Source: an uncultured Clostridia bacterium
GTDB taxonomy: Bacteria; Bacillota; Clostridia; Christensenellales; Borkfalkiaceae
Assembly (NCBI GenBank): GCA_947589285.1
Contig: CANPZV010000005.1
Span: 1-59,422, forward strand
Reading direction: 5' to 3'
DNA length: 59,422 nucleotides
The translations under genes and the position numbers were made by a program. The notes under the pieces were generated by a model. It was not told where the DNA came from, ran no database searches, and saw only the letters and a program-made list of their open reading frames with translations. This document shows, one piece after another, positions 52,522 to 59,422 of the stretch (position 1 is the stretch's first letter; each line of letters starts with the position of its first letter).

Positions 52522-55092
52522 ATGAATTTTTTCAGGAAAGTTTGGTGCAGGGTCTATCAGACGATATTCCGCATCGCCATCCCCTTTATGCCCTATCGCA
52601 TTCCGAAACAGCTCCACAGCTGCGGCGACGCGGCTTCGCTCATCCACGAGCGCGGCAAGAAAAAGGCCCTCATCGTGACGGACGCGGGCGTTCGCGCCCA
52701 TGGATTGACCGATCCGCTGACGGCCGCTTTGGATGCTACGGGCGTGCAATATGAGATCTTCGACAGAACGCCCGCCAATCCCACGGTCTCGGCCATCGAG
52801 GAGGCCTTCGCGCTCTATCGAGCCGCAGGGTGCGACTGTCTCATCGCCGTCGGCGGCGGGTCCCCCATGGACTGCGCAAAGGGCGTCTGCGCCCGCATCA
52901 TCAAGCCGAAGAAGAGCCTTCTGAAGATGAAGGGCATTCTGAAAGTCATGGGGAGACAGCCCCTCTTCATCGCCGTCCCGACGACGGCGGGCACGGGGAG
53001 CGAGACGACAATCGCGGCCGTCGTCACCGACGATAAGACGCACTACAAGTTCACGATCCTCTCCTTCTGCCTCGCGCCGGGGTATGCCCTTCTCGACCCA
53101 ATGATGACGAAAACGCTCCCGCCCGCTCCCACCGCGGAGACGGGGCTGGACGCGCTGACGCATGCCGTGGAGGCCTACATCGGAAAATCCACCACCCGTT
53201 TCACGCGCAAGCGCGCCGTCAACGCCGTCAAGCTCATCAAAGAGAACCTTCTCAGGGCCTATGAGAACGGCGACGACCTCGAGGCGAGAAAGAACATGCA
53301 GATCGCCGCGTTCGACGCGGGCCTCGCCTTCACGATCAGTTACGTCGGATATGTACACGCCATCGCCCATTCGCTCGGCGGCGCGTACAACTATCCGCAC
53401 GGCAGGACGAACGCCACCCTCCTCCCCTATGTGCTGGAACGATACGGGAAGAGCTGTCACAGGAGGCTCGCAAAACTCGCGCGGCTCACGGGCGTGAGCG
53501 CGGAAAAGGACAACGGGGCGGCGGCGAAAGAGTTCATCGAATGGATCGCGTCGCTCAACGCAAAGACTGGCATTCCCGCCTCCATTGAGATGCGCGAGGA
53601 GGACATTCCGCGCATGGCCGCAAATGCCGACAAGGAGGCAAATCCCCTCTATCCCGTCCCCAAACTCATGGACAGGGAGGAGCTTGAAGAGCTGTACCGT
53701 GGCATCAGAAAACGCCCGCAATGCGACAGCGCGGGCATGCTCGCCATGCAAAAATCCTATTTCGCGACGGGGCAGACCCTCCCGATACGGGGAAGAAAAC
53801 GCCTCCTGAAAAAGCTCTATGCGGCGATCAAGGCACATGAGCAGGAGATCTATGCGGCGTTGAAGAGCGACCTCGGCAAGAGTGCCTCCGAGAGTTATAT
53901 GTGCGAGGTCGGAATGACCCTTGCGGAGATCAGTCATATGCAAAAGCATATGAAAAAATATGCAAAAGCGAAGTATGTCCGCACGCCGATCGCCCAATTC
54001 AGCGCGAAGAGCTTTGTCCTCCCCTCCCCCTACGGCTGTGTCCTCATCATGAGTCCGTGGAACTATCCCTTCCTCCTCACAATGGAACCCCTCGTGGACG
54101 CCATTGCCGCGGGATGTTGCGCCATCGTCAAGCCCTCCGCCTACTCCCCCGCGACGGGAGAGGTCATGGCAAAGCTCCTTGAAGAGGTCTTTCCGCCCGA
54201 AACGGTCAACGTCGTACTCGGCGGGAGAAAGGAGAACTCCGCCCTGCTCGACCTTCCCTTCGACAAGATCTTCTTCACGGGGAGCGTCAACGTCGGCAAG
54301 GAAGTCATGCGCCGCGCGGCCGAAAAGCTCATTCCCGTCACCCTCGAACTTGGCGGGAAAAGCCCCTGCATCGTCGATAAGACGGCAAATATCCCCCTTG
54401 CGGCAAAGCGGATCGTCTTTGGGAAGTTCCTCAACTGCGGCCAAACCTGCGTCGCGCCCGACTATATCCTCGCGCACGAGGACGTTGCGGCACAGCTCCT
54501 CGAAGAACTCAAAAAACAGATCGCAAAGCAGTTTGGGCAGGATCCGCTCGCCAATGCCGATTACGGCAAGATCGTGAACGAAAAGCACTTCACGCGCATC
54601 TGCGGCCTCATCGATAGGGAGAAGATCTTCTGCGGAGGAGAGACCGATAAAACCGCGCTCCGCATCGCCCCCACCGTCCTCAAAAACGTAACGCGCGAGG
54701 ACGCCGTCATGCAGGAGGAGATCTTCGGCCCCGTACTTCCCGTCCTGACATATACCGACGAGGACGCCGTCATCAAAGAGATCAACGAAGACGGCTCCCC
54801 TCTCGCGCTCTATGTGTTCAGCGCAAATAAGAGAACGACGGAAAAATTCCTCACGCGCGTGAAATTCGGCGGCGGGTGCGTCAACGACGTCGTCATCCAC
54901 CTCGCAACGTCCAACATGGGCTTCGGCGGCGTCGGAATGAGCGGCATGGGTAGTTACCACGGCAGGGACGGATTCGATTGCTTCACCCACAAAAAAAGCA
55001 TCGTGGATAAAAAGACTTGGATCGACCTCCCCATTCGCTACCAACCCTACAAAAAGGGCTATGACGCACTCATAAAGAAGTTTCTGAAATAA
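52522..55092 (+). CDS. Fused iron alcohol dehydrogenase - aldehyde dehydrogenase
   Basis: An 856-residue two-domain enzyme in the reverse order to AdhE. Residues about 15-385 are an iron-type alcohol dehydrogenase (GGGSPMDCAK, PTTAGTGSETT, metal-ligand stretches DALTHAVEAY and HAIAHSLGGAYNYPHG). Residues about 410-840 are a class-3-like aldehyde dehydrogenase (SPWNYPFLLTMEPL, FTGSVNVGKEV, LELGGKSPCIVD, catalytic Cys643 in NCGQTCVAP). This ALDH class oxidises aldehydes to acids rather than using CoA, so the enzyme might interconvert longer-chain alcohols, aldehydes and acids (inference). The SD is weak (GAGG). No frameshift separates the halves. Confidence 0.88.
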   Translation: MNFFRKVWCRVYQTIFRIAIPFMPYRIPKQLHSCGDAASLIHERGKKKALIVTDAGVRAHGLTDPLTAALDATGVQYEIFDRTPANPTVSAIEEAFALYRAAGCDCLIAVGGGSPMDCAKGVCARIIKPKKSLLKMKGILKVMGRQPLFIAVPTTAGTGSETTIAAVVTDDKTHYKFTILSFCLAPGYALLDPMMTKTLPPAPTAETGLDALTHAVEAYIGKSTTRFTRKRAVNAVKLIKENLLRAYENGDDLEARKNMQIAAFDAGLAFTISYVGYVHAIAHSLGGAYNYPHGRTNATLLPYVLERYGKSCHRRLAKLARLTGVSAEKDNGAAAKEFIEWIASLNAKTGIPASIEMREEDIPRMAANADKEANPLYPVPKLMDREELEELYRGIRKRPQCDSAGMLAMQKSYFATGQTLPIRGRKRLLKKLYAAIKAHEQEIYAALKSDLGKSASESYMCEVGMTLAEISHMQKHMKKYAKAKYVRTPIAQFSAKSFVLPSPYGCVLIMSPWNYPFLLTMEPLVDAIAAGCCAIVKPSAYSPATGEVMAKLLEEVFPPETVNVVLGGRKENSALLDLPFDKIFFTGSVNVGKEVMRRAAEKLIPVTLELGGKSPCIVDKTANIPLAAKRIVFGKFLNCGQTCVAPDYILAHEDVAAQLLEELKKQIAKQFGQDPLANADYGKIVNEKHFTRICGLIDREKIFCGGETDKTALRIAPTVLKNVTREDAVMQEEIFGPVLPVLTYTDEDAVIKEINEDGSPLALYVFSANKRTTEKFLTRVKFGGGCVNDVVIHLATSNMGFGGVGMSGMGSYHGRDGFDCFTHKKSIVDKKTWIDLPIRYQPYKKGYDALIKKFLK

Positions 55093-55098
55093 AAATTC

Positions 55099-55128
55099 GG
55101 GCGGAGTTTTCTTCGCCCATTTTTTTTG
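55099..55128 (+). terminator. Intrinsic terminator of the fusion gene
   Basis: GGGCGGAG pairs with CTTCGCCC (one mismatch) around a short T-rich loop, followed by a long T-run. Confidence 0.8.
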
Positions 55129-55239
55129 TCTTTCGCGATGTCTGCCCCCGCAGAAGCACCGCCTTCGGAATTCAACCAAAATTCTAAAAATACAACCAAC
55201 AGTTGAATGGAAAATCTTTTTTTTCCCGTTGTTTTGTGC

Positions 55240-55245
55240 TATAAT
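55240..55245 (+). promoter_or_regulatory. -10 box of the XRE-lipoprotein operon
   Basis: TATAAT at 55240-55245; no good -35 is seen. The short dyad CAACCAACAGTTG about 45 bp upstream might be an operator. Confidence 0.4.
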
Positions 55246-55268
55246 GAGGCCAAAAGTGAGGTAAAAAA

Positions 55269-56150
55269 ATGATAAAACTTGGGAGAAAGATCGCCTCCTA
55301 CCGCAGAGCGCAAAACATGACGCAGACGGAGCTTGGCGAACAACTGAATGTGACCGCGCAGGCCGTTTCCAAATGGGAAAACGGCCTCTCCGACCCCGAC
55401 CTCGGCACCTTGCAGAGAATGAGCAAGATCTTCGGCGTGACCGTTGACGAACTCCTCGCCGAGGACGGGACCGCCGCGCAGAAGGGCGAGGACGACCCCG
55501 CCGCAGAACCGCTGAGCGAAGTCTCCGCTACTGCCGTCTTAGCAGCGGAACCTGCGCCCCCCAAAGTGATCATAGGCTATTGCCATGATTGTTCGCGCCC
55601 GCTCGAGGAGAGGGACGAATACTTCGTCCGCGGCGGCGGACGGGTCCGTGAATATATATTGTGTAAGGACTGCGAGAAGAAGAGACAGATCAAGGAAAAG
55701 AAGAGCGAACTCGATACCTCCTTGAAGGGCTTCCGCCGCGGTATGATCTTGGGTCCCGCCGCGGGCGTCGCCGTGATTGTCATCTTTCTCATCGCCGCGA
55801 TCGTCACGAAGGATAACAGCTTATTCTGGGGGTGTCTCATCGGCGTGGGCGCGTTCGCGCTTGTCTCCCAACTCTTTTGGGGAGAATGGCTATTTGACTT
55901 CATGGACTTCTTCACGCGCGGTTTCCGCATGCCGGGGCTGATCTTTAATCTCGACCTCAACGGCATCATCTGGCTGATCACGGTAAAGCTCCTCCTCGGG
56001 GCGATCTCCATTCTGCTCTCGGTCATCTTCTTCCTTATCGGCCTCTTCCTTGCCCTCATCATCGGCTGCTTTACTTACCCCCTCGCCCTCATCAAAAAAT
56101 GTTTTGAGATCAAGAAACTTCGCGCGGAATATGAAGCAGTACAAAAATAA
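55269..56150 (+). CDS. XRE-family regulator with zinc-ribbon-like and membrane segments
   Basis: A 293-residue protein. The N-terminal helix-turn-helix covers about 5-62 (NMTQTELGEQLNVTAQAVSKWENGLSDP within it). A Pro/Ala linker is followed by CHDC and CKDC (about 102-140), a likely zinc ribbon. Three to four hydrophobic segments follow from about 160 to 280. It is the second membrane-bound XRE protein in the window, with the added zinc site. GAGG precedes the ATG. The lipoprotein gene starts 20 bp later, so they probably share an operon and perhaps a signalling role. Confidence 0.8.
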   Translation: MIKLGRKIASYRRAQNMTQTELGEQLNVTAQAVSKWENGLSDPDLGTLQRMSKIFGVTVDELLAEDGTAAQKGEDDPAAEPLSEVSATAVLAAEPAPPKVIIGYCHDCSRPLEERDEYFVRGGGRVREYILCKDCEKKRQIKEKKSELDTSLKGFRRGMILGPAAGVAVIVIFLIAAIVTKDNSLFWGCLIGVGAFALVSQLFWGEWLFDFMDFFTRGFRMPGLIFNLDLNGIIWLITVKLLLGAISILLSVIFFLIGLFLALIIGCFTYPLALIKKCFEIKKLRAEYEAVQK

Positions 56151-56169
56151 CAAATAAGATGAGAAAACT

Positions 56170-57627
56170 ATGAAAAGAATATTGACGCTTTTATTGGCAT
56201 TTGTGATGATCTTCTCCTTTGCTGCATGTGACAACGGCAACGATAGCGGCAAGGCACCCGAACCGCCCGCCGGAAGCACGGACAAGACCGATCAAGATCC
56301 CGACCCTCAACCCGACCCCGATCCTGATCCCGATCCCGACCCCGACCCTGATCCCGACCCCGACCCTGATCCCGATCCTGACCCTCAACCCGATCCGAGC
56401 CTTGCGGGCAAGGCACTTTCGATCGTCAAGAATTTCCTCGCCAAGAAACTCGACGTCTGGGAATACGTTCCCGCGTCCCTCAAACCCGAAGCTATGGCGG
56501 AGGAGAACGCCCCCACCGACTTCAACACCGACTTTGTGCCCGTTTCTACCATCGGTAAGAAGGCCATCGGCAAACAGCTCAACGTCGTCTATGACATTTT
56601 CGGCTATGCGGAAAGCATCACCAAGCACCTCGACGCCGTTATTGCGGCGCAGGATAAGATCGTCGATGCCTACCAACTCTTCATCAACGACAACCCCGAC
56701 GACTATGCCCTCTTTGAGAAGCAGATGGAGCATTTCGACATCCGCATTCAGCTCACCGAGACGCAAAACGTACTCCTCGTTCGGCTCGCGACGGCCGCCA
56801 TTGAAGTCTATTATAACGATTTGACCAAGGCATCCACCGTGCGCATCCAACTCTCAGACAGCAATGTCCTGAAGTATGAAACCCGCGAAGGCCATCTCAA
56901 AGCGGCACTTAGCGTTTTAGGCGTTGCCAAGTGGCAGGTGGAATTTGACAAGACGAACAGCGGCGTCAACGGCAAACTCTATGAATTCTACGGCGTCGCG
57001 GGGAAATACATCAAGACGGTCGCCGACTATCACATGGATGATACCTACACCTATATCATCGCCGACAAGCGCGAGAGTGACGACCTCATCATCGAGGGTT
57101 CGCTCGAAGCATACGACAATGCAACGGGTGAATTTGTCGGCTCCAAGGTGAAGGAGACGGTCTCTTCCAAGAATTATGACACGCAGTGGTTCCCTCTCTA
57201 TGATGTCACAGGCATCACTTCCGTCAAAAAGGAAGATAAGAAAAACGTAATGAATGCAGATACGATCTACATCAACGGCAGCAGCGAAAGCCTTCACTCC
57301 AAGACCGTGGGCTTTCTCGATGCTTCCCGCCGCTTCGACATCGAATTCAAGGGAGTGTGGTACTTCAAGACGAATGCGGAGGGCGAACTCGAAAAGGTCA
57401 AGACGGAGATCCCCATGCTGTTCATCCAACAGGACAACATCAACACCTTTGAAAAGGACTTTGAGGATGAAAACGAGGTGGCCGTGACGCTCTTAAGCAC
57501 GGGTGCCGAGCAGATCGCCGACGCATACGACGCCTATGTGGAAGATTACGCCGCGGATAAAAAACTCGTCACCGTCGATGAGATCGATACCTACATCGGC
57601 ACCAAAAATGTATTCTTTGTTTATTGA
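56170..57627 (+). CDS. Lipoprotein with an Asp-Pro repeat linker
   Basis: A 485-residue exported lipoprotein. The signal peptide ends FSFAAC with lipid-modified Cys20. Residues about 41-76 are an Asp-Pro repeat, a stiff acidic spacer that lifts the rest off the membrane. The remaining 400 residues are soluble with alternating helices and strands and match no family I recognise. The best guess is a cell-surface protein sensed or controlled with the upstream XRE regulator. The linker is encoded by short CCCGAT/CCTGAC repeats, prone to length change. A bidirectional terminator follows. Confidence 0.75.
   Translation: MKRILTLLLAFVMIFSFAACDNGNDSGKAPEPPAGSTDKTDQDPDPQPDPDPDPDPDPDPDPDPDPDPDPDPQPDPSLAGKALSIVKNFLAKKLDVWEYVPASLKPEAMAEENAPTDFNTDFVPVSTIGKKAIGKQLNVVYDIFGYAESITKHLDAVIAAQDKIVDAYQLFINDNPDDYALFEKQMEHFDIRIQLTETQNVLLVRLATAAIEVYYNDLTKASTVRIQLSDSNVLKYETREGHLKAALSVLGVAKWQVEFDKTNSGVNGKLYEFYGVAGKYIKTVADYHMDDTYTYIIADKRESDDLIIEGSLEAYDNATGEFVGSKVKETVSSKNYDTQWFPLYDVTGITSVKKEDKKNVMNADTIYINGSSESLHSKTVGFLDASRRFDIEFKGVWYFKTNAEGELEKVKTEIPMLFIQQDNINTFEKDFEDENEVAVTLLSTGAEQIADAYDAYVEDYAADKKLVTVDEIDTYIGTKNVFFVY
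56290..56397 (+). repeat. Asp-Pro codon repeat
   Basis: About 17 in-frame six-base units of the type GATCCC/GACCCT encode the Asp-Pro linker; two units encode Gln-Pro instead. Confidence 0.85.
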
Positions 57628-57642
57628 AAGTCTGATTTGAAA

Positions 57643-57684
57643 CATACAAAAACGGCTCGCTTTTTAGCAAGCCGTTTTTGTATG
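57643..57684. terminator. Bidirectional terminator between the lipoprotein and DUF368 genes
   Basis: CATACAAAAACGGCT pairs perfectly with AGCCGTTTTTGTATG around a 12-nt centre. A-run on one side and T-run on the other make it work in both directions. Confidence 0.85.
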
Positions 57685-57738
57685 TGCCGCCCCGTCCTCC
57701 CCTGCACGTCGGCGAGGACGGCAAACGGGCAGCCCCGC

Positions 57739-58734
57739 TCATTCTGAGGGAGGATTTTGCGATTTTTTCCTCGCAAACATCACGAGGACGAAGGAGAGCG
57801 CGGCACCGACGAGGAGCATGGCGACCGACGCGACGATGTACCAAGGGTCGGTCAGCATCGCGGTGCCCGTCTCACGGATCACCGAGGCATACACGGCGGG
57901 AATACTCCCGACGATGAAGCCGAGGATCGCAAAGTGCGACCCGCGCGGGAATTTTTTCAACAGATATTTCATGATCATCGAGATCCCGAAAAGCCCCGCA
58001 ACCATTCCGACGCCCGCGCACAAGAAAACGAGAATGCACAGCCCGATGCTCTGCCCCTTCAAAAAGTAGTCGGTGAAGAGGCGGACGAGCGGGTTATAGT
58101 ACCCGAAGATGAGGAGGAGCATAGATCCCGAGATGCCAGGAATGACAAGGGCGCACGCCCCCACCGCCCCGACAAGGATAAGGAGGAGATACCCGCCGAA
58201 ATTCAAATCGAGGAGAAAGTCCGTAGGGCGGTCTGCCATAGGAATAAAGGCGAGCGACGCCGCAAGGACAAGCGGCAAAAGGCATGCAAGGAAATGCAGA
58301 GGCTTGGGTTTCCCCTTGAGTTTTTCAGTCACGGTGGGCAGTCCGCCGATGGCGAATCCCAAAAAGAGGGACGCTGTCGGGATCGGGTAGTTGTTCAGCC
58401 CCCACTGAATGGGGAAGATCATCGCCGCGACGCCCAGCACAAGACCGATGGCAATGGGGATCAGGAATATGATACTGCGCTTGAAATCCTTGAACAGATC
58501 GGCGACCGACCCGACAAGGCGTTCATAGATGCCCAAGATCACCGCAAGCGACCCGCCCGAAAACCCGGGGATAATAAACGCAACGCCGATCGCCGCTCCC
58601 CGCAAAATGTTGAGCAAAAACTCCGCGATCTTATTTTGATTTGCTTCGGCCCGCAGTTCCGCCGCTTCCTGTTGGCCTTGCGCCTCCTGCAAGGAGGGCT
58701 GTTCCCCTTCCTCGGGCCGCTGATTTTCATCCAT
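57739..58734 (-). CDS. DUF368 polyprenyl-phosphate transporter (PopT-like)
   Basis: A 331-residue protein. A hydrophilic Glu/Gln-rich head (1-35) is followed by about nine membrane helices. Two similar glycine motifs, FIIPGFSGGSLAVILG and LVIPGISGSMLLLIFG, mark the inverted repeat halves of DUF368. Members of DUF368 have been shown to recycle undecaprenyl phosphate across the membrane for cell-wall synthesis. The promoter predicts a leaderless mRNA. Confidence 0.88.
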   Translation of the reverse strand: MDENQRPEEGEQPSLQEAQGQQEAAELRAEANQNKIAEFLLNILRGAAIGVAFIIPGFSGGSLAVILGIYERLVGSVADLFKDFKRSIIFLIPIAIGLVLGVAAMIFPIQWGLNNYPIPTASLFLGFAIGGLPTVTEKLKGKPKPLHFLACLLPLVLAASLAFIPMADRPTDFLLDLNFGGYLLLILVGAVGACALVIPGISGSMLLLIFGYYNPLVRLFTDYFLKGQSIGLCILVFLCAGVGMVAGLFGISMIMKYLLKKFPRGSHFAILGFIVGSIPAVYASVIRETGTAMLTDPWYIVASVAMLLVGAALSFVLVMFARKKSQNPPSE

Positions 58735-58741
58735 ATATTTA

Positions 58742-58770
58742 AGTATATCATAGAAAAAAGGAAATTACAA
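58742..58770 (-). promoter_or_regulatory. Promoter of the DUF368 gene, predicting a leaderless mRNA
   Basis: Minus strand TTGTAA (58770-58765), 17 bp, TATACT (58747-58742). ATG 58734 begins after 7 nt, with no ribosome binding site. Confidence 0.55.
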
Positions 58771-58963
58771 CCAAAAACCGCGTAAAAGTGCGAAGGCGCG
58801 AATTTGAACGCAATTTGTGAAAAATTGTAAAATTGTGTATTCTGCGTGAAAAAATCAAACGGAGGAAGCGACCTCCCCCCTCTGCTTCCGTTGCCACATA
58901 TACAAACGAAAAAGAAAATCCAGGACGAATTATCGGCTTTCCGCCAAAACAGCATAAAATCAC
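58771..58963. other. Intergenic region without a supported gene
   Basis: A/T-rich at first, with one possible hairpin (GGAAGC at 58865-58870 with GCTTCC at 58883-58888). The short minus-strand frames here have no ribosome binding site and unlikely composition. Confidence 0.5.
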
Positions 58964-58992
58964 TTGATTTTTCCCTTACAATGGTGTAAAAT
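58964..58992 (+). promoter_or_regulatory. Promoter of the tRNA-Arg array
   Basis: TTGATT (58964-58969), 17 bp, TAAAAT (58987-58992), 20 bp before the first tRNA-like copy. All three copies would be on one transcript. Confidence 0.65.
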
Positions 58993-59011
58993 GAAAATAG
59001 TTTGATGAAAC

Positions 59012-59134
59012 GCTTCCGTAGTTAAATGGATATACAGGCCCCATCGAATGGCTCATTATGGGTTCGCCCCGCGCGCGTTCTATTTCTATCTAAGCGCGGC
59101 ACGAGCGCGAAGCGCGAAGTATTCCCGTCGGGAG
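59012..59134 (+). pseudogene. tRNA-Arg-like copy 1, interrupted and degenerate
   Basis: Its first 23 bases match the intact tRNA-Arg at 59319. The D stem and anticodon region then diverge (one base shorter, no clean 7-nt anticodon loop). After GGGTTCG (59060-59066) comes a 54-bp insert (59067-59120), then the tRNA 3' piece ATTCCCGTCGGGAG (59121-59134). No CCA end follows. Probably non-functional as a tRNA. Confidence 0.6.
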
Positions 59135-59164
59135 ACGGGAAGCGAACAACTGAAAAAATTTCAT

Positions 59165-59288
59165 GCTTCCGTAGTTAAATGGATATAACAAGCCCCTCCT
59201 AAGGGCTAGTTATGGGTTCGCCCCGCGCGCGTTCTGTTTCTATCTAAGCGCGGCACGAGCGCGAAGCGCGAAGTATTCCCGTCGGGAG
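59165..59288 (+). pseudogene. tRNA-Arg(CCU) copy 2, interrupted in the T loop
   Basis: Bases 1-57 are identical to the intact copy, including anticodon CCT. A 54-bp insert (59221-59274), one base different from the insert of copy 1, then separates T-loop positions 57 and 58. The 3' part resumes as ATTCCCGTCGGGAG and continues into ACGGGAAGCG instead of TACCA. The 3' part can fold on itself as TTCCCGTC/GACGGGAA, competing with the tRNA fold. Confidence 0.7.
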
Positions 59289-59318
59289 ACGGGAAGCGAA
59301 CAACAAAACAAATTTCAT

Positions 59319-59393
59319 GCTTCCGTAGTTAAATGGATATAACAAGCCCCTCCTAAGGGCTAGTTATGGGTTCGATTCCCGTCGGGAGTACCA
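59319..59393 (+). tRNA. tRNA-Arg (anticodon CCU)
   Basis: A 75-nt cloverleaf. The acceptor GCTTCCG pairs with CGGGAGT, the D stem is GTTA/TAAC, and the anticodon stem AGCCC/GGGCT encloses CTCCTAA with anticodon CCT. The T arm is ATGGG-TTCGATT-CCCGT. The discriminator is A and CCA is encoded. It reads AGG codons, which are common in this window. It is the last and only intact member of a three-copy array with a period of 153-154 bp. Confidence 0.92.
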
Positions 59394-59422
59394 AATGATA
59401 ATAATCCGAACCTTGTAGTGCC

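Noticed and set aside
58748-58963. Small minus-strand open frames upstream of the tRNA array
   Set aside because: No ribosome binding site, Phe/Arg-rich composition typical of A/T-rich spacer, and no family likeness.

Overview
The window (about 57% G+C by eye) looks like the chromosome of an anaerobic, low-complexity-wall Clostridia-type Bacillota, plausibly a gut Christensenellales-like lineage. Reasons: SpoVG, WhiA, a two-subunit GlgC/GlgD ADP-glucose pyrophosphorylase, oxygen-sensitive NrdD/NrdG, AdhE, LexA with a Gram-positive GAAC-type SOS box, and many AGG/AGA arginine codons. The taxonomic guess is inference; the gene calls do not depend on it. Most genes are on the + strand.

Layout. 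1-3.4 kb: end of an unknown gene, a YgjP-like metallopeptidase, then a DUF1934 protein, a metallo-beta-lactamase-fold hydrolase and rho. 3.5-10.5 kb (mostly minus): a membrane-bound XRE regulator, a membrane-anchored coiled-coil PadR regulator, a YkvI-like carrier (+), and an ABC importer of the nitrate/sulfonate/thiamine-precursor class. 10.6-16.6 kb: valS, adhE and rplI. 16.7-24.2 kb: a DUF1540 protein, an exported protein, then murB, a PHP phosphoesterase, whiA and dnaE. 24.3-29.2 kb: pfkA, a PfkB sugar kinase, and nrdDG behind a paired NrdR box. 29.3-36.8 kb: M29 aminopeptidase, two COG0523/CobW GTPases (one with a His/Asp array, one fused to a YcgQ-like domain), flavodoxin, RNA cytosine methyltransferase, DUF1848, spoVG and murC. 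37.0-47.2 kb: a complete glycogen operon, glgB-glgC-glgD-glgA-glgP plus a GH13 enzyme. 47.2-52.5 kb: a non-coding recombination-site-like region, an XerS-like tyrosine recombinase, hflX, a Cys-rich ferredoxin-like mini-protein, lexA, lgt and a CPBP protease. 52.5-58.7 kb: an alcohol dehydrogenase-aldehyde dehydrogenase fusion in the order opposite to AdhE, a second membrane XRE regulator with a DP-repeat lipoprotein, and a DUF368 lipid-carrier transporter. 59.0-59.4 kb: a tandem tRNA-Arg(CCU) array in which only the last copy is intact.

The signals I find most worth attention are: (1) a perfect 15-6-15 inverted repeat upstream of the XerS-like recombinase, with a third arm copy abutting that gene's -35 box, which looks like a dif/att-type site; (2) two tRNA-Arg copies each interrupted by a near-identical 54-bp insert between T-loop positions 57 and 58; (3) a dispersed palindrome with core TATGTCWGACATA at seven places, mostly at gene ends; and (4) eight transcription units whose -10 box lies 5-7 nt before an ATG with no usable ribosome binding site, which predicts leaderless mRNAs.
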